IMG/VR virus record: IMGVR_UViG_3300045612_000175
Location: 1 to 59,545 of that record
Direction: 5' to 3' (one strand)
Origin: a virus
DNA length: 59,545 bases
Shown: positions 47,201 to 57,567 of the stretch, one piece after another
Numbering within the stretch: position 1 is the first letter of the stretch
Layout of the letters: each line of letters begins with the position of its first letter
Program-made: the position numbers and the translations under genes
The notes under the pieces: model-generated
Told to the model about the DNA's origin: nothing
Seen by the model: only the letters and a program-made list of their open reading frames with translations
The model's database searches: none

Positions 47201-50200
47201 GTAGTAAGAGAATCATCAGAAGTACAAAAAGAAATAGCTGCTGAAAAAAGAGCAGCAAAAGCAGCGGGAGCCACTGCAACAGGCAGCGCTGCACCAGCAG
47301 AAACACCAGCCACTGCACCAGCCACTGCACCAGCCGAAGCACCAGCCGAAGCACCAGCCGAAGCACCAGCCGAAGCACCAAAAGAACTTGATGCAAGTGG
47401 CATACAAAATATACCAGATGAAGTTCAAAGAAATATAAATGTTTATAATGGATTGTTAAAATTATTAACAGATAATAATCCTTTAATTGTATCAGCAGCA
47501 AAACAAGGAATGAACGACGCTCTTATAGCTATAAATTCAGGTGGATATACTGTTGATTTTGCTACAGGGAAAATTATAGAATCTGCCTCAAGCTTGGGAG
47601 CTATGAGAGATGTATTAAATACTATTACTGGTACTGGTACTGGTACTGGTACTGGTACTGGTACTGGTACTGGTACTGGTACTGGTACTGGTACTGGTAC
47701 TGGTACTGGTACTGGTACTGGTACTGGTACTGGTACTGGTACTGGTACTGGTACTCAAGCACAAGCGCCAGTAATTAATAAATCTAATCTAATGTCATCA
47801 GTAAGAAATCTTGTAACTACAGGCCAATCAAATGATATTATAAATCACTTGGGTGGAATGAATCTGATTGATGCTGGAAGAACTATTAAAGCAGCACTTT
47901 CACGCACCTCTAAAAAATCACCAGAAGGAGTGCGTGACAGACAATTTATTATTGATAACATAGATAAAATTTTTACTGATCCAGCAAAGGCTCAAGTTGT
48001 TAGAAATATGGTGGAGGGCAAAACAACTACAGTTACTTTACCTACCACATCAGTCAATCCACCAGCACCACCAGTCAATCCACCAGCACCACCAGTCAAT
48101 CCTCCCGCACCACCAGTCAATCCTCCCGCACCTCCAGTCAATCCTCCCGCACCACCAGTCAATCCTCCCGCACCACCAGTCAATCCTCCCGCACCACCCG
48201 CACCACCCGCACCTCCAGTCAATCCACCCGCACCTCAGCCTGTTCCTCCGACGCCACCACCAGCAGGTCCCACTCAAACTTGGTGGGAAACACTAGAGGC
48301 ATGGCGCTATGCAAACGCATTGTCAAATGTTTTCCAGCTTGCTACAGAAGGGCTAAATGCAACAGTACGAGTAGCTGAGCTTTTCACACTTAATCCAATA
48401 GAAGGCGCGGTTCAAGGCGTGTTCAAGAAATTTGGAGCACAGGGTGAGCAGACCGCATCAGTAGGCGCATCGCTTGCTGGCGCCACAGGAATACTAGATG
48501 GAATTGCCAACGGCGCAGTAAATGGATTCAAAGCATTTACTGATCCAAGCGCAGTACTTCGTGGTCCAAATACAGACATCAAGCTTCTCACTCAAAGCGA
48601 GATTGCAAAAAATAATAGGCTGGCAAAATATGGACTTACTGGCCTAGAATTAATTGGCACAAGACCAAGACTTGCACTCGACATGCTTGCTCAAGGTATT
48701 GCAAGAAGCGTTGCGCTATCAACAAGAGCAGCGCTTGATGCACAGAATTCAGTGGGAGACATTTCATCTCAGGCTGGACAAGCCAAGATGAAGGAGTCGA
48801 AGTTTATTCTTGGGCAGGCGATGGCATGGCCATCTGTCATGAAAGACAGTGAACAGATCATGTCAGAAGCTGAGTATATTAAGATGCTCGGCAATGTTTC
48901 AAGCCAGCCAAATCTTTTGAATGATATTCGCGCAGCACAATACAATGGATCTCAGGCCTTTGCTTCAGATGCTGACATATACAATGCAGCAAAGAAGGCA
49001 TACGAAATTGAAGACGAGGCAAGAGGAATATCAAACCAAGGAACAAGGCAGCCGAGACTCTTTGGAAGGCTGTTCGCCGGAAATCCTGTGGCAAAAAATC
49101 TTGTGCTGTTCACGAATTGGCTTGCACGAGAATCATACCGAGGCCTGTCATACACTCCGGGCGTTGGCGCTGGCCTCATGTTGTATGATGTACAAACAGG
49201 CAAATACAAAGACATTGAAGGTGGAGCAAGCAAATGGATTGGAACACCTACTGACCCAAGGACCGAGAGGCTGTCGAAGCGTGTAGCCATGCAGATCATG
49301 GGGAGCATGGTTCTTGCAGGAGGCTTTGCGCTCAGAGCAATGGGCCGTATGAATGGCGATGGCCCGGAGGAGCCAGAAGAAAGAAGTGCGTGGCTTGCTG
49401 AAGGCAACATTCCATATGCACTTACTTGGGACAATCCAGACGGCACCAAGGCACAGTTCAAGCCGTCCGGTGTGCTTGGCGCGCTCATGTATCCGCTTGT
49501 TGCAGGAGCCATCGTTCACGACACCATCATGGGGTCAGAGTATCAAAGCCCATCAAAGGTGCGAGACGTACTTGACAAAGTTAGAAGACTATCTGTTCAG
49601 TACGCAGAGTGGATGTATGATAATAGCACTCTAAGAAACTATAATGAAATCATGAATGCGCTCCAAGCTAATAACTATGGAGAGCTAATGAACAGAATCA
49701 TTGCGAATCAAGTTCTCTCGTATGTACCAGCGTCTGGCCTGATGCGAGGAATCAATGCAGTGTCAGACAAGTACATGAGAAATCCAGACGATGTTCTCGA
49801 TTATATTTCAAACTCGCTGCCGACTGACAAGGATGCAATTGAGAAGAACCAGCAAGGAGGAAGACCGCAACTAAACATGGCAGTCAGGCCAAAGCGAGAT
49901 GAGTTTGGAAGGCCAGTACAAAATCAGTACTACGCAGAGGACACTGCGGGCAAAGTGGCAGGCCTGTTTAGGAGACAGTTCGTTTCCACTACAAGAGAGG
50001 GAAGTCAGAAAGACCAGCTCGGAAGGCCGACGTACCAATACGCTGGAGCAAAGACGAAGGCAGAATCTGTACGCATCGGAGGAGCAGTCAACGCTGTGGA
50101 GAAATATCTTAGGAATCCTCAGCTTGAGCGAGAACCTACCGCAGAGGAATATAGAATCGCAGCCAGATATTACGGCGGCAAAAATGTCCTCTGGCAGGAT

Positions 50201-50260
50201 GCACGGCAGCGTGGTGTCGAGCAAGAAAAGCTTGATCGAAAGATGTATGAGAGGAAATAA
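41300..50260 (+). CDS. Giant virion-associated (internal/ejected) protein, 2986 residues
   Basis: The ATG at 41300 is six bases after GGAGG; the frame is open back to 41285. Residues 150-400 hold Gly/Ala-rich hydrophobic helices, and 2480-2760 hold others ([40 protein letters not shown]), as in internal virion proteins that cross the envelope at infection. Three candidate peripheral-subunit-binding-like repeats lie near 834-880, 937-987 and 1067-1112 between Pro/Ala/Glu linkers. Domain [20 protein letters not shown] occurs twice (1542 and 1923). The region from 2000 to 2315 has AEAP repeats, 21 Thr-Gly pairs and PPAPPVN repeats. No lytic or polymerase motif is seen. Codons from about 43 to 48.5 kb are A/T-rich. 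Confidence 0.75.
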   Translation: MTFTSRGFGIRTNADAQKARLDELARRVNLGKPEEQAPTGPTAADYNAVAGLVPEAFPAGFEPLPERPVDPEQAAIDAARARASAYLSAPDNAAMQTTDIGGTQVRSLRPGMTWNFTPEEAASRIDTFESAINAGVNLTPAEREEYMAAQATPGVNIRKGGWDTAGRNLFVGATGGVAAPIGGAMRFIGENAGVPGMAESGAAIEESAAGQQARFNPPTKEQLDKATGVPEPKPEWGANSLFQVNTWTDGRMLDPKWWEALGAQNWVKTTGMQGLGSFAGTALVTAPLSMGASALLEAPMLVVGARFGLKPGVIRGSLEIADRLGLGGGDVVDALTEAATAYSDARREGKSIDEANRIAGQVSAMNVATNVALGSAGEVAAKLKGAGMAARKLNNLLRRSPVPVETQLATAERMASEGLIQKVILDKVKSAIIAGAREGLQEAQQGNIQDTAKDDTPWDVMRAYTSGKYTDDMLAGALLGGGSRFVGSMRTMARPSGALGIMSQPQKAQIESVIGDNPVFKNLPEESASRLEDLKSRVSSGQVSFDDGVRELVDIAFELPSEHFDAIRPKLDMLEESAAESATQETGGGGGAPPTPPPTKTGGTPVDPEEERIRRLMDLDDPLRPGSKLIDRYRSLASQARQGVLTADQLRNDLFDRIQDDSNLDDEGVSALTDALQSLDISAPQSEAVANAERMYAARDRETEEVITPEPPTKSSSSIAPSAAQTPSTARFTKPEQTIPTEQADAEVRKAVDEFLAQNPDIKISRDIIYDQKYKDFVQELTNKYNYTSIYAPPEYNEFAPWKVPQDSARMAIYSQLIQGRRAQQAGSQQAATRIITTPQARQRLANLGMTNEQLVRYVPTPSGNNGSYTLADVTKAESLMNAEGSVAGEPVAEQPVAKPPAAEQLVTEPPAAEPPAAEQPVTEQPVAERPAAQRVVRFENPFIQKAFEAAKENGLVSDEDILALSPTGQGGAYKAAELDAALKKNGQAVKSGRLYYGDPDAIVKLKAIAKPAAVAEAPATAAEEVKPPAEQSPAAEPPAPPAAEPPAPPAPTVPAEDGRRRTPSGRIIRPEAETYARTEGVSLLELDPFIIGTGRNGIIRRRDVVDAIEAYKTDRQTRAANQEKLSKIPGIADEELETSGQTLDSPGIRQAVLSSILEKIAKNDPNDPPYQVAFYKGQTRNRNGIGLGPKYVPVFIAKVSNTSVEIIEIRAGANPKQTITLPKTFFKDIFVPTNEQLQRIRAENKIRANKGQVLSDEKINNIEKLLNELKENSLLYSDDNQMMARFTEAEPSNPQPRPGKENVDETKQEVDSSGKEIGFGRFTYEDESGNITTSRYSTIDQDSWKIVDELARWYAAREAGRPELAIAYAKTILGPRGELARYVGQLIRMSDVIEKINPKFTAFRPDFIHFRFNGQLIRNALAMNIADVKGMIEDLGLDSEKKQEVLKQFELGFRAASKEDSEGKPERVNPEGIRSRYWTTQLQSLYNNGVAWSRTEFGPNSKYEVPELIGRKTSEGTEGTAETKSYASGGLTFAAEGGKDYWDREVSKHIDEARFKELAGEPAAKNGYKFNQIQDVVKKIQAEGTTVRPYGDIQKEIAAEKKPAAGTETGAQPTETTGGPQSEQPPARRAQVRASNAHPKREIPDSARQTKQLTKPKSGNDIAPIGIIKGVNSILNAGDIEGAMVYMRLLFGSLSNLKYPDIKVDGKPVTSAGSVSDTDVGIGSNMALALWANMTGTGAEANKTLINNFLERIKKESTGVPEYARINKIINQTISSLRALTSGSLSSQDIANEVMQKQYGVNPDNLATQESAKAFAIARVKKAIAEQLNHALRASLTDRLFGSKKAQSDNLWNARHRSQAAAVDQAVQETVEAPASATTEAGGAAPTEAKAPASAAPSGQTTDVAPSVSGGVTFAAPGTQAYWDREVSKHIDEARFKELAGEPAYKNGYTFTQLKDVVEKIRSEGKVVRESSEVQKEIAAEKRAAKAAGATATGSAAPAETPATAPATAPAEAPAEAPAEAPAEAPKELDASGIQNIPDEVQRNINVYNGLLKLLTDNNPLIVSAAKQGMNDALIAINSGGYTVDFATGKIIESASSLGAMRDVLNTITGTGTGTGTGTGTGTGTGTGTGTGTGTGTGTGTGTGTGTGTGTQAQAPVINKSNLMSSVRNLVTTGQSNDIINHLGGMNLIDAGRTIKAALSRTSKKSPEGVRDRQFIIDNIDKIFTDPAKAQVVRNMVEGKTTTVTLPTTSVNPPAPPVNPPAPPVNPPAPPVNPPAPPVNPPAPPVNPPAPPVNPPAPPAPPAPPVNPPAPQPVPPTPPPAGPTQTWWETLEAWRYANALSNVFQLATEGLNATVRVAELFTLNPIEGAVQGVFKKFGAQGEQTASVGASLAGATGILDGIANGAVNGFKAFTDPSAVLRGPNTDIKLLTQSEIAKNNRLAKYGLTGLELIGTRPRLALDMLAQGIARSVALSTRAALDAQNSVGDISSQAGQAKMKESKFILGQAMAWPSVMKDSEQIMSEAEYIKMLGNVSSQPNLLNDIRAAQYNGSQAFASDADIYNAAKKAYEIEDEARGISNQGTRQPRLFGRLFAGNPVAKNLVLFTNWLARESYRGLSYTPGVGAGLMLYDVQTGKYKDIEGGASKWIGTPTDPRTERLSKRVAMQIMGSMVLAGGFALRAMGRMNGDGPEEPEERSAWLAEGNIPYALTWDNPDGTKAQFKPSGVLGALMYPLVAGAIVHDTIMGSEYQSPSKVRDVLDKVRRLSVQYAEWMYDNSTLRNYNEIMNALQANNYGELMNRIIANQVLSYVPASGLMRGINAVSDKYMRNPDDVLDYISNSLPTDKDAIEKNQQGGRPQLNMAVRPKRDEFGRPVQNQYYAEDTAGKVAGLFRRQFVSTTREGSQKDQLGRPTYQYAGAKTKAESVRIGGAVNAVEKYLRNPQLEREPTAEEYRIAARYYGGKNVLWQDARQRGVEQEKLDRKMYERK
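45923..45991 (+). repeat. Internal coding repeat, copy 1
   Basis: These 69 bases, encoding [20 protein letters not shown] and three more residues, match 47066-47134 with two silent differences. The flanking protein sequence is also similar (FAAEGG before, [19 protein letters not shown] after). Confidence 0.85.
47066..47134 (+). repeat. Internal coding repeat, copy 2
   Basis: Second copy of the 69-base segment at 45923, 1143 bases downstream and in the same frame. The following residues ([19 protein letters not shown]) are diverged homologues of those after copy 1. Confidence 0.85.
47627..47752 (+). repeat. Hexanucleotide tract, 21 perfect ACTGGT units
   Basis: Twenty-one uninterrupted ACTGGT units (126 bases) encode alternating Thr-Gly within the giant protein. 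Because the unit is six bases, gain or loss of copies keeps the reading frame and changes only linker length. Confidence 0.95.
48059..48184 (+). repeat. Tandem 21-bp coding repeats (PPAPPVN x6)
   Basis: Six 21-base units encode PPAPPVN, followed by an extended [13 protein letters not shown] unit. Synonymous differences (CCACCAGCA against CCTCCCGCA) separate the units. The segment is probably a stiff polyproline-type linker before the C-terminal domain. Confidence 0.9.
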
Positions 50261-50262
50261 AA

Positions 50263-52710
50263 ATGGCATCAGGAATTAACACAGTACAGCTAGATAGATC
50301 AGTTGTTCAGAATGCCGCTGAAATTCTCTCATTGCTTTCTGGTAAAAACACGATATATCCATCGAGGATTATTACTGAGTCAAATACTGTACCGCCCGGT
50401 GGATCTAGAGTTGATTACTTTTCGTCTAAGTATTTTACAGACAATCCAGAAAATAATGCAAAAATTAATAATGAAAGAAATATGCTGTTCATTCCAGCAT
50501 GGAAAACAATAGTTGGAATATACGAATCAGAAATTGCAAGAGAGAGCACAAGCTGGTATTCTTCTCAAGAGAATAAAGACAAAGAAAGGGCGCAAAGCCT
50601 GCAAAGAATAAATAATCAACTTATATACATACGCAATAATATAATGCAAAATAATGAATATGAACGAAGAGAAAGTTCTGATTCATCAACTCCTCTTTAC
50701 ACAATTAAAGATATTGATTCAAAAACAGATATGGAAAAATTTACCATATTTAACAATGGTGTAAAGCAGTTTTCAGCAGAAAATCCAGAGATGATGCCGG
50801 GATACAAGGCGTCTCCAACAGCACAGCCAAGTCCGACAGGGGTGGTAAGTCCAGCAGCGACGCCCGTGCCTCCACCTCTTGAGCCTTCTATTAATGCCGC
50901 GCCCGGATCAGCAACGGTGGCACCAGCCACATCAGTCGCTGCTGGCGGGACACCTGCTGGATTTTCAAAGGGGGCCAGCGCCACTACAGAGTCAAACGAT
51001 GATGAAAAATATATAGATAGTTTGGTATCTTCTTATAATAATAAGATGCCTGATTTGAAAAAAATAAATCCAGTTACTGCTGAAGACATTTCTAATGAAG
51101 TTAGTCAACTCAGAATTCCTTATAATTCAGCAAAAATAAAATTTGATAACGCATCAAAATCAGTAGCTAAATATGAAGCGGCACCCGGTGGAGCTGTAGG
51201 GGACAACTATGAAGCGGCAGTAAAAATTCAAGATGCTGCTCGCGAAAAGCTTGCTGAGTCAGGTCAAAAATATGCCGCGGCTCTTGTCAAAATAGACACA
51301 GCACTTAGAAATAATGGAATCGTACCATCATATGATAAAGTAACTGTTGATGGAACATTTTTTACTGTAACGAAAAATGCATATACTGGAAAAGCAATTT
51401 CCATGTCTCCAGTAAATGTTGCTCTAACTCCAGATCAGGCTCAGGCAGCAAAAGACACGGCAGTAAGGCAAGGAATTGTAAGTGAAGATACGGCTGTAAA
51501 TACAGCGCCTGCACCTGAGGCATCGAGCGTGTCGGTGCCACCTGCCGTAGCAAGAGTAGGCTCGGCACCAGCACCTGCATCAGCACCTGCACCTTATACT
51601 CCATCCCCGACAGGCATGGTCATGCCAGCTCCTGCAATGGCTGGGGCACCGAGTGTGCCAGCCCCAGTCACGAGTGCGACTGGCGGGGTATCAGGTGTCG
51701 TTGGCCTTCGAGGCACGATGACACAATCAGGTGGGTCGCCGGGCAAGCCGAACATGGTGTGGGACGGGACATGGGGGCCGGGCGGCGTAAAGAACATGGT
51801 GCAGCAAGGCACGACAGGCGGGTCAGCCGGAAGCGTGCAGATGCATCCGCTTAAGAGCCAATACGATCCAAAGACAGGAAATCTCTTTGTCATGAATGAA
51901 ATGACAGGAGAGTTCAATGTAATGAACACTGGATTAGGGAATGTATCTGCTGAAATTAAAGATGTTCATTACTATCCAGATGGATCTGTTTCTGCTGTAT
52001 ATACAGATGGATCAATGAAGGAACTAAAGACCGCAGATCCAAGTGTGCTGGCAAGACAGGCCGCAAAGGATGAGGCCGCACAGCAAAACGATCTTATGCA
52101 GGCGGAGGTCTACGCACAAAATGCAAGGAAGTCGCGATTCGAGAATGCAGTGAAAGACCTCGTCGCAAGTGGCAAGTACACTCCAGAGCAAGGGGCAATC
52201 TTGCTCGGAGACTTCAGTGCATATTTTAACTATCAACAAAATGCAAGAAAAGCCTACGAGGATGCAAGGGCCACGCGCATTGCAGAAAAAGAACGTGCAG
52301 TAGCGCAGGCACAGAAATTGCAGGGTGGCTATAACCTGAGCCGCATGCTCTTTGGTGGGAATAATCCACAGAATATGGCGGCAATCAATCAAATGGTGGA
52401 GGCGCTACCCGGAGACAAGAGCGAGTCTGTGGGGGCAAGACAATTTAGAAGCATGTGGGGAACACAAGATGGTGTTGCTAATCCACTAGACTACAAGGAT
52501 CCGGGAGCATGGACGCAGCCTGAATATACTCCTCCAGACAAGTCAATCATTGAAGAATGGATGAAACAAAATCCAAGCATATTCGACAAACTTGGAAGCA
52601 CTAATGCTGCGCAGCCGCAGCCAGTCGCGCCTCAGCCTGTGCCTGCTGTAATCACAAGGCCAGAGGGGTTCGGTCTGTACCCAGAAGCACTCGGACGTTT
52701 CGGTCAGTAG
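50263..52710 (+). CDS. Large virion-type protein with Pro/Ala linkers
   Basis: The 815-residue product starts two bases after the giant gene. An N-terminal helical domain (about 1-165) is followed by a P/A/T-rich linker (GVVSPAATPVPPPLEPSI), a helical segment near 245-350, a second linker near 405-500, a YDPKTGNLFVMNEMTGEFNV beta block near 530-550, and a C-terminal helical region. The alternating ordered/linker pattern and position resemble internal virion proteins of the preceding gene's type. No enzyme motif is recognised. Confidence 0.6.
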   Translation: MASGINTVQLDRSVVQNAAEILSLLSGKNTIYPSRIITESNTVPPGGSRVDYFSSKYFTDNPENNAKINNERNMLFIPAWKTIVGIYESEIARESTSWYSSQENKDKERAQSLQRINNQLIYIRNNIMQNNEYERRESSDSSTPLYTIKDIDSKTDMEKFTIFNNGVKQFSAENPEMMPGYKASPTAQPSPTGVVSPAATPVPPPLEPSINAAPGSATVAPATSVAAGGTPAGFSKGASATTESNDDEKYIDSLVSSYNNKMPDLKKINPVTAEDISNEVSQLRIPYNSAKIKFDNASKSVAKYEAAPGGAVGDNYEAAVKIQDAAREKLAESGQKYAAALVKIDTALRNNGIVPSYDKVTVDGTFFTVTKNAYTGKAISMSPVNVALTPDQAQAAKDTAVRQGIVSEDTAVNTAPAPEASSVSVPPAVARVGSAPAPASAPAPYTPSPTGMVMPAPAMAGAPSVPAPVTSATGGVSGVVGLRGTMTQSGGSPGKPNMVWDGTWGPGGVKNMVQQGTTGGSAGSVQMHPLKSQYDPKTGNLFVMNEMTGEFNVMNTGLGNVSAEIKDVHYYPDGSVSAVYTDGSMKELKTADPSVLARQAAKDEAAQQNDLMQAEVYAQNARKSRFENAVKDLVASGKYTPEQGAILLGDFSAYFNYQQNARKAYEDARATRIAEKERAVAQAQKLQGGYNLSRMLFGGNNPQNMAAINQMVEALPGDKSESVGARQFRSMWGTQDGVANPLDYKDPGAWTQPEYTPPDKSIIEEWMKQNPSIFDKLGSTNAAQPQPVAPQPVPAVITRPEGFGLYPEALGRFGQ

Positions 52711-52746
52711 AAATATATTTTAGAAAATAATTTAGGGAGCAATTCA

Positions 52747-54441
52747 ATGCCTCAGGATAAATCAAACAAGGACGACGCAGTAGCAATATCTCCATACAGG
52801 CAATACAGTGACGGTTCTGCAAAAACAGTAACTGTCCCAGCAGGAGACCAGAAGACTGGAACTGTTACTTACACTACAGGAGGCACAAAGAAAGAAGCCG
52901 AAAAGTCAGGAGGCCAAGGCGGCACAGCAGACTCGCCCAATACCGCAGCGAATACAGCCGCGAGAAACGCAGCTCTAGGGAATCCGCCATCCGGTGGCGG
53001 TGATAAAGCAACTTCCGCTGCTGCTGCCCCCGCTGCTGCTGCTGCCCCATCACACATCATGCAACTTAGCGGCTTGGCATACTTGAGTAGCCCAGAAGAA
53101 TTTAATGCATATGCAAATACACTTGATTCATGGAGCAGATATCTCAGTATTGTAAACAGTCAGAGCCAATATGTCATGACTGTAGACAAGATCGGCCCAG
53201 ATGGAATACCTACATTCAAGCAGATGCTTGGTCCAGACAATAAGCCAATTCCTCAGAGCCAGTACGCACTCAATAAGCAGCAAATTGATAGACTAAAAAA
53301 TCAAGACATAATTGATATGGCGAATACAAGTGGTAAAATTAAAGATCCAGAGACTGGCAAATGGATTCAGACTCCAGACGCAATTGTAAAAATAGCACAA
53401 AGCGATCAATACAAGCAACAGGCAGAACTTACAAAGCAGGAGGCTCTTAAGACTATTGCTGAGACCGCATATATTTCTGGAGCACAGACTGATCTGACAA
53501 GAAATCAATCAAATCTTGTTACTGCACAGACAACATACACAAATGAGCAGCAAAAGGAGCTTGCACGACGCTACGAACTCGACAGGCAAAACGCACTGGC
53601 ACAGGCAGTGGCCGACCCAAGGCGCAGTGTCGAGGCTGCCATGATGATGCAGCTCTACGGAGCCAATCAAGGCGGCATGCCAGTCGGCACAAGCGGCTAC
53701 TCGGCGCAAGGCATGGCACAGCAGGCCCCTCAGTACACGCAGCAGCCTCCTCAATACATGCCAGCGCAGGGGTTTGCTGGCGGCACACAGGCTCAAGTCG
53801 CGCAGCCAGTCAATAGCGGGCCGCCTGCACAGGCACCGGCATGGGCGTGGGCTGGCGGTCAAAATCAGGGCGAAATGGTTCGCGCTGCTGTCATGCCTGA
53901 AGGCCAAGACGGCATGTATCGTGCTGCTGTACTTCCAGACAACTATTACTCGATGCGGGAACAATTATCTAGACAAGAGGACCTCGTTCGACAAAATGAA
54001 GCCAATCAAATGCGTGGTGCTGTGCCTGAAGGCATGCAAGCTCCAAGCGCATGGCCATCGCCAACAGGACAGGTCTCAAGTACTGATGCCGCAAATGGAG
54101 TCGGCGGCTATAGTGCGGGGCAGCTCGCGCAGAATAGGCAAAACACCGCATATGTTGTAAATCCAAATTTGGCTGCGGCTTTGCAGGGCCAGTATGTGCC
54201 GGGTGCAGGCAACAAGAGTGGCAGCTACGGTCAAGTCACAACCATTGCGGGTGCTGCACCACGAGGAGGCAACTACGGCAAGATCAACCCAGTCTCGTAC
54301 AGAAACATGGACGAGGACACTCGCGCAAGATATGGCAGCCTAGCTCTGGCCAATCAAGGCATGAGCGAGCAGGATCTTGCAAAGAGGCAGCGAGTTGCAT
54401 TGCCGGGCGCAAGTGCAAGTGGTGGTGGCACGAGGCTCTAG
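52747..54441 (+). CDS. Virion-type protein, Gln/Ala-rich C-terminal half
   Basis: The 564-residue product (AGGGAGC upstream) has a low-complexity Ala/Gly/Pro N-terminus, a helical middle (near 105-290, including QQIDRLKNQDIIDMANTSGK and LARRYELDRQNALAQAVADP) and a long Gln/Gly/Ala/Met C-terminal part (SAQGMAQQAPQYTQQPPQYM). It precedes the scaffold and capsid genes. A third internal or head-tail component is plausible; no family is recognised. Confidence 0.55.
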   Translation: MPQDKSNKDDAVAISPYRQYSDGSAKTVTVPAGDQKTGTVTYTTGGTKKEAEKSGGQGGTADSPNTAANTAARNAALGNPPSGGGDKATSAAAAPAAAAAPSHIMQLSGLAYLSSPEEFNAYANTLDSWSRYLSIVNSQSQYVMTVDKIGPDGIPTFKQMLGPDNKPIPQSQYALNKQQIDRLKNQDIIDMANTSGKIKDPETGKWIQTPDAIVKIAQSDQYKQQAELTKQEALKTIAETAYISGAQTDLTRNQSNLVTAQTTYTNEQQKELARRYELDRQNALAQAVADPRRSVEAAMMMQLYGANQGGMPVGTSGYSAQGMAQQAPQYTQQPPQYMPAQGFAGGTQAQVAQPVNSGPPAQAPAWAWAGGQNQGEMVRAAVMPEGQDGMYRAAVLPDNYYSMREQLSRQEDLVRQNEANQMRGAVPEGMQAPSAWPSPTGQVSSTDAANGVGGYSAGQLAQNRQNTAYVVNPNLAAALQGQYVPGAGNKSGSYGQVTTIAGAAPRGGNYGKINPVSYRNMDEDTRARYGSLALANQGMSEQDLAKRQRVALPGASASGGGTRL

Positions 54442-54477
54442 CGTTTCTACATCTGAATCACTCATAAGAGGAGAGAC

Positions 54478-55311
54478 ATGAACGACGAAATTGCGGCCCC
54501 AGAAATTAGCACCGACGATCTTCCGATTGCAGCCTATGCATCGGAGGGGCTTGAAGACTCCCGCGTCTGGTCTCCAGACGACGAGGCCATAGAGCTTGTC
54601 GATGCACCTGCACGCGAAGAACCAAAGATTGACGCCGACACAATCAGGGCGCAGGCCATTGAAGAATATAAGGCGGGGCAGCAGCTTGAGATTGAGAGGC
54701 TGCGTGCGGAAGCACAGTTGAGACTTCAGCAGGAAGCACTTGCCGCAGAAGAAGAAGAAGAGTTTGATCTTATTGAGCGTGCAGATTCTGGAGACTTGGA
54801 GGCGCAAGAGGCATTCTATCTCAAGAATTTTGAACGTGCAAAAGAGAGGCTCACGCAAAAGAAGACGCAGGCCGCACTTGAGCCTGAGCGCGCCGCAGCT
54901 CGCAACGAAATCAGGCGACAGCTTTGGGAAGAATACTCCAAGTCATTTGGTGTTGAGCCAGACGACAAGGATGTTCTTAGCATCCCCGCAGATCAAGGGA
55001 TGCGTGGCATCAACGCTGCACTCATTATGCGTACACAAGATGACGCAATTCTTGATGCAGCCAGAAAGAATCCTGCAATGCAGAAGTGGATTAAGGAGGA
55101 AGTAGCAAAAGCAACACAGGCCGCTGGAGCAAGAGCAATGGCAAGAGCACTTGGAGCAGAGGAAGCACCAAGAGCAGACGCAGCAGCTCAGACGGGTGGC
55201 AGAACAATTACAAGCGATGAGCTTGATAGGGCACTCATGCAGAATCCAGATGATAGCGAACTCTATAAGCTTTGGGTAAAGCGAGAGAGAGCGGCTGGTA
55301 GATACTGGTAA
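54478..55311 (+). CDS. Putative capsid scaffolding protein
   Basis: The 277-residue protein lies immediately upstream of the major capsid gene, with AGAGGAGAG before the ATG. It is acidic, with an N-terminal disordered region and a long charged helix (EYKAGQQLEIERLRAEAQLR, LQQEALAAEEEEEFDLIERA). A C-terminal helical region (FERAKERLTQKKTQAALEPE and after) follows. Position, acidic charge and coiled-coil character are those of phage scaffolding proteins, which guide procapsid assembly and then leave. No protease domain is visible. Confidence 0.7.
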   Translation: MNDEIAAPEISTDDLPIAAYASEGLEDSRVWSPDDEAIELVDAPAREEPKIDADTIRAQAIEEYKAGQQLEIERLRAEAQLRLQQEALAAEEEEEFDLIERADSGDLEAQEAFYLKNFERAKERLTQKKTQAALEPERAAARNEIRRQLWEEYSKSFGVEPDDKDVLSIPADQGMRGINAALIMRTQDDAILDAARKNPAMQKWIKEEVAKATQAAGARAMARALGAEEAPRADAAAQTGGRTITSDELDRALMQNPDDSELYKLWVKRERAAGRYW

Positions 55312-55338
55312 TCGTTACAGTTTTTAAGGAGAGATACC

Positions 55339-56283
55339 ATGGTTGCACCGATTTCCGCAGCCGAGCTGGTGCAGATGGAGCCGAAACTCATCTTGCCCGC
55401 TCGCTTTACGCTGCAAGCTAAGACTCTGGCGACTCAGCTCTTTCACAAGGAGAGCTTGCCTGACAAGAAGGGTCGAGTCCTGAATCAGCCGAAGTATGGC
55501 GAGTTTGAGGCCTTTGACGCGACGGAAGGCATTGAGGTCGATAACCCGCAGAAGCTCAGCACCTCGAACTGGGTGGTTGAGCCGACTGAGATTGTGGCGC
55601 AGTTCTTGCTTACCGACGTGGCTGCCCGTGTCGGCGGCGAGAATCACCTTGCGAATGCGGGCCGTATCCTTGGGGATGCGATGGCCAAGAAGGTGGACAA
55701 GAAGGGCCTTTCGATTTTCAAGGATGGCGACAGCAAGGGGAACCTCTTTGGTGTCACGCACAGCCTCGGTACCGTGGGTGGCACGGGTAGCCCGACGACG
55801 ACCATCACCGTGCCGCATGTGAATGCTGCGGTGGCGCGACTCGAAGGCAATGCCGAGCCGACGCCCAAGCCGATCCGCATGATCTTGCGTGCCGAGCAGA
55901 TGCGCAAGCTCCTGAATGCTGTTGCGCCTGTGTCTGGCACGAACGCCATCTACGGTGGCATCAGCGAAGAGGTCTTGAAGCAGTACTTGAAGCACGACTT
56001 TAGGCTCTTCGGCCTTGAGGGTGGCTTCATCACTCCGAACCTTGATCGCTTCAGCACGACAAGCACGCCGGTCATTGGCGATGCGAACACCTATGCGGTC
56101 GGGGCAGTATTCAGCCCTGAGAGCATCTGGTATGTTCCGGTTGATGCCATGACGGTCGAGAAGGAGCGGCGCATGAAGGCTCGCTCGTGGCTCTATCAGG
56201 CGAGCCATACCTTTGGCTTTGGCGTCTATCAGGAGAAGTGGGGCGTCAAGATGTCGTTTGAGGCCGCAGATCCGACCTCGTAA
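55339..56283 (+). CDS. Major capsid protein
   Basis: The 314-residue product starts MVAPISAAELVQMEPKLILP after AAGGAG. It contains YGEFEAFDATEGIEVDNPQK, WVVEPTEIVAQFLLTDVAAR and GRILGDAMAKKVDKKGLSIF, then a beta-rich remainder with RMILRAEQMRKLLNA. The layout (a V-x-V-T-P-x-E-I segment, an A-domain helix with AMAKK, and a late beta block) is that of HK97-fold capsid proteins annotated in similar environmental phages. GC-rich, ordered codon use and location after the scaffold support very high expression. Confidence 0.75.
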   Translation: MVAPISAAELVQMEPKLILPARFTLQAKTLATQLFHKESLPDKKGRVLNQPKYGEFEAFDATEGIEVDNPQKLSTSNWVVEPTEIVAQFLLTDVAARVGGENHLANAGRILGDAMAKKVDKKGLSIFKDGDSKGNLFGVTHSLGTVGGTGSPTTTITVPHVNAAVARLEGNAEPTPKPIRMILRAEQMRKLLNAVAPVSGTNAIYGGISEEVLKQYLKHDFRLFGLEGGFITPNLDRFSTTSTPVIGDANTYAVGAVFSPESIWYVPVDAMTVEKERRMKARSWLYQASHTFGFGVYQEKWGVKMSFEAADPTS

Positions 56284-56318
56284 TTGAGAAGATTGAGCTA
56301 TAAGCAAGGAGCAAGGCT

Positions 56319-56960
56319 ATGGGTATTCTTGATGGCGCACGGGAATTTAACAGTGCGCGAATTGGTACGCTCGCTGGTGGTGCCACAGCGAAGGCGTACT
56401 TCTACATTGCGGACGACACGGTCCTGACTGACATCGGGTTCGTGGATTCCGTGGCGGTGACTGCGAATGGCACGAACTACCTTACTGTGGCTGCGTACGT
56501 AGGTGCGACGAAGCTTGTCGAGATCAACACGAACACCGGGGCTTCGGCCTCTGGACTTGCGACGAACTCGACGCATGTGATCGCGGGCCTGACTGTGCCG
56601 CTTGGCCAGACAGTGACCGTGAATGGCACGGCGTACACGTACTTTGACGGCAAGGCCACGGCGGCTGCGACGGCCACTCAGGCTGACAAGGCTCTGGTGC
56701 TGAACCTTGGGAGCCGCTTCAATGTGTCCGATGGCATCACGACTGGGGCTGCTCAGTCCGGTGTCATTAGCACGGTGAAGTCTGAGTACGGGAACCTTGT
56801 CACGTCGGGCTATGGTGCGACGGGCTTTGGCTACACGCAGCTCAGTGGCATTCGGCTTCCTGCTGGGTCCACGCTTGAGTTGCGCGCGGTCAATACTGCG
56901 ACAAGTCCTGCCACGTTTGCGAACCTGACGCTCTTGGCTAACACGAGAGCTGGTCGCTAG
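56319..56960 (+). CDS. Second head protein, probably capsid decoration or fibre
   Basis: The 213-residue product follows the capsid gene by 35 bases with AAGGAGCAAGG upstream. It is Ala/Thr/Gly-rich and strongly beta in pattern (DNA encoding AKAYFYIADDTVLTDIGFVD, LTVAAYVGATKLVEINTNTG, GQTVTVNGTAYTYFDGK, LRAVNTATSPATFANLTLLA). A jelly-roll decoration or head-fibre protein is likely from position and composition; the family is not recognised. Confidence 0.6.
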   Translation: MGILDGAREFNSARIGTLAGGATAKAYFYIADDTVLTDIGFVDSVAVTANGTNYLTVAAYVGATKLVEINTNTGASASGLATNSTHVIAGLTVPLGQTVTVNGTAYTYFDGKATAAATATQADKALVLNLGSRFNVSDGITTGAAQSGVISTVKSEYGNLVTSGYGATGFGYTQLSGIRLPAGSTLELRAVNTATSPATFANLTLLANTRAGR

Positions 56961-56997
56961 TCCCAAGTCTCAGGACGGAGTCCCGCGCCTCCCGTCT

Positions 56998-57037
56998 GGG
57001 GCCGGTGCCTGCTCAGCAATGAGCGTGGCCCGGCCCC
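56998..57037. repeat. Strong stem-loop downstream of the capsid genes
   Basis: GGGGCCGG (56998-57005) pairs with CCGGCCCC (57030-57037); inside, GCTC and GAGC form a second stem around AGCAAT. No T run follows (ATTCGTTAC), so it may be an mRNA-processing or stability hairpin and not a full terminator. Confidence 0.65.
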
Positions 57038-57051
57038 ATTCGTTACTTCTC

Positions 57052-57258
57052 ATGATGAGAACTACAACGACGCAGGTGCGAGTGCCTCAGGCAAGTGACT
57101 TTGTTGCAATCCCAAAAGAACTCTGGGAAATTATGAAGACATGGCCTGATGCGCTGAATAGATGTAAGACTGCTTCTGCTGGGATGCTCTTCACGCTAAA
57201 AGAGATGGAAGACATCCTTAAGGCCGAAGAGCTTATGAGGCAAGTCAAAGAGAGTTAA
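57052..57258 (+). CDS. Unknown small protein
   Basis: From the tandem ATG at 57052/57055 the product has about 67 residues (RTTTTQVRVPQASDFVAIPK, ELWEIMKTWPDALNRCKTAS, then acidic EMEDILKAEELMRQVKES). The ATG at 57019 lies inside the preceding stem-loop and is unlikely. No Shine-Dalgarno is seen, so the start is uncertain. Function unknown. Confidence 0.5.
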   Translation: MMRTTTTQVRVPQASDFVAIPKELWEIMKTWPDALNRCKTASAGMLFTLKEMEDILKAEELMRQVKES

Positions 57259-57260
57259 CA

Positions 57261-57566
57261 ATGGGTGGCAGCTTTTACATTGTAGAGACCGATCCGCTTG
57301 AGGAAGCGCGGCCTGAATTTTACGAAGCCGACAATGAAGGCTCGCCACTTATTATTGTCAATGCAAATGATCCAAGATGGCGCATGCCTCTGTGTGAGCT
57401 TAGGGATATGGCAAAAGAGATTGAGGCAGAAAACAGAAACAATCCGAAGTTTCAGTCTCAGGCCGACAGAATGCGCGTCATGCAGGATCGTATTCTCGAT
57501 CACTTTGAGCAGATGGGGCTGATCGCAAGGGGCGCGACAGTCAACAGGCCATTGAGAGGGCGCTAA
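57261..57566 (+). CDS. Unknown small helical protein
   Basis: The 101-residue product begins GGSFYIVETDPLEEARPEFY and continues with EADNEGSPLIIVNANDPRWR and a charged helix (LRDMAKEIEAENRNNPKFQS, DRMRVMQDRILDHFEQMG). GAGAG is upstream. Head-completion proteins often occupy this location, but the sequence gives no family. Confidence 0.5.
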   Translation: MGGSFYIVETDPLEEARPEFYEADNEGSPLIIVNANDPRWRMPLCELRDMAKEIEAENRNNPKFQSQADRMRVMQDRILDHFEQMGLIARGATVNRPLRGR

Positions 57567-57567
57567 G

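Noticed and set aside
47627-48184. CRISPR array or integration repeats
   Set aside because: The ACTGGT and 21-bp repeats are uninterrupted, in frame and encode low-complexity protein; there are no unique spacers or cas genes.
41300-50260. N4-like virion RNA polymerase
   Set aside because: The size invites the comparison, but I see no T7/N4-type polymerase motifs; hydrophobic helices, repeats and linkers fit an internal structural protein instead.
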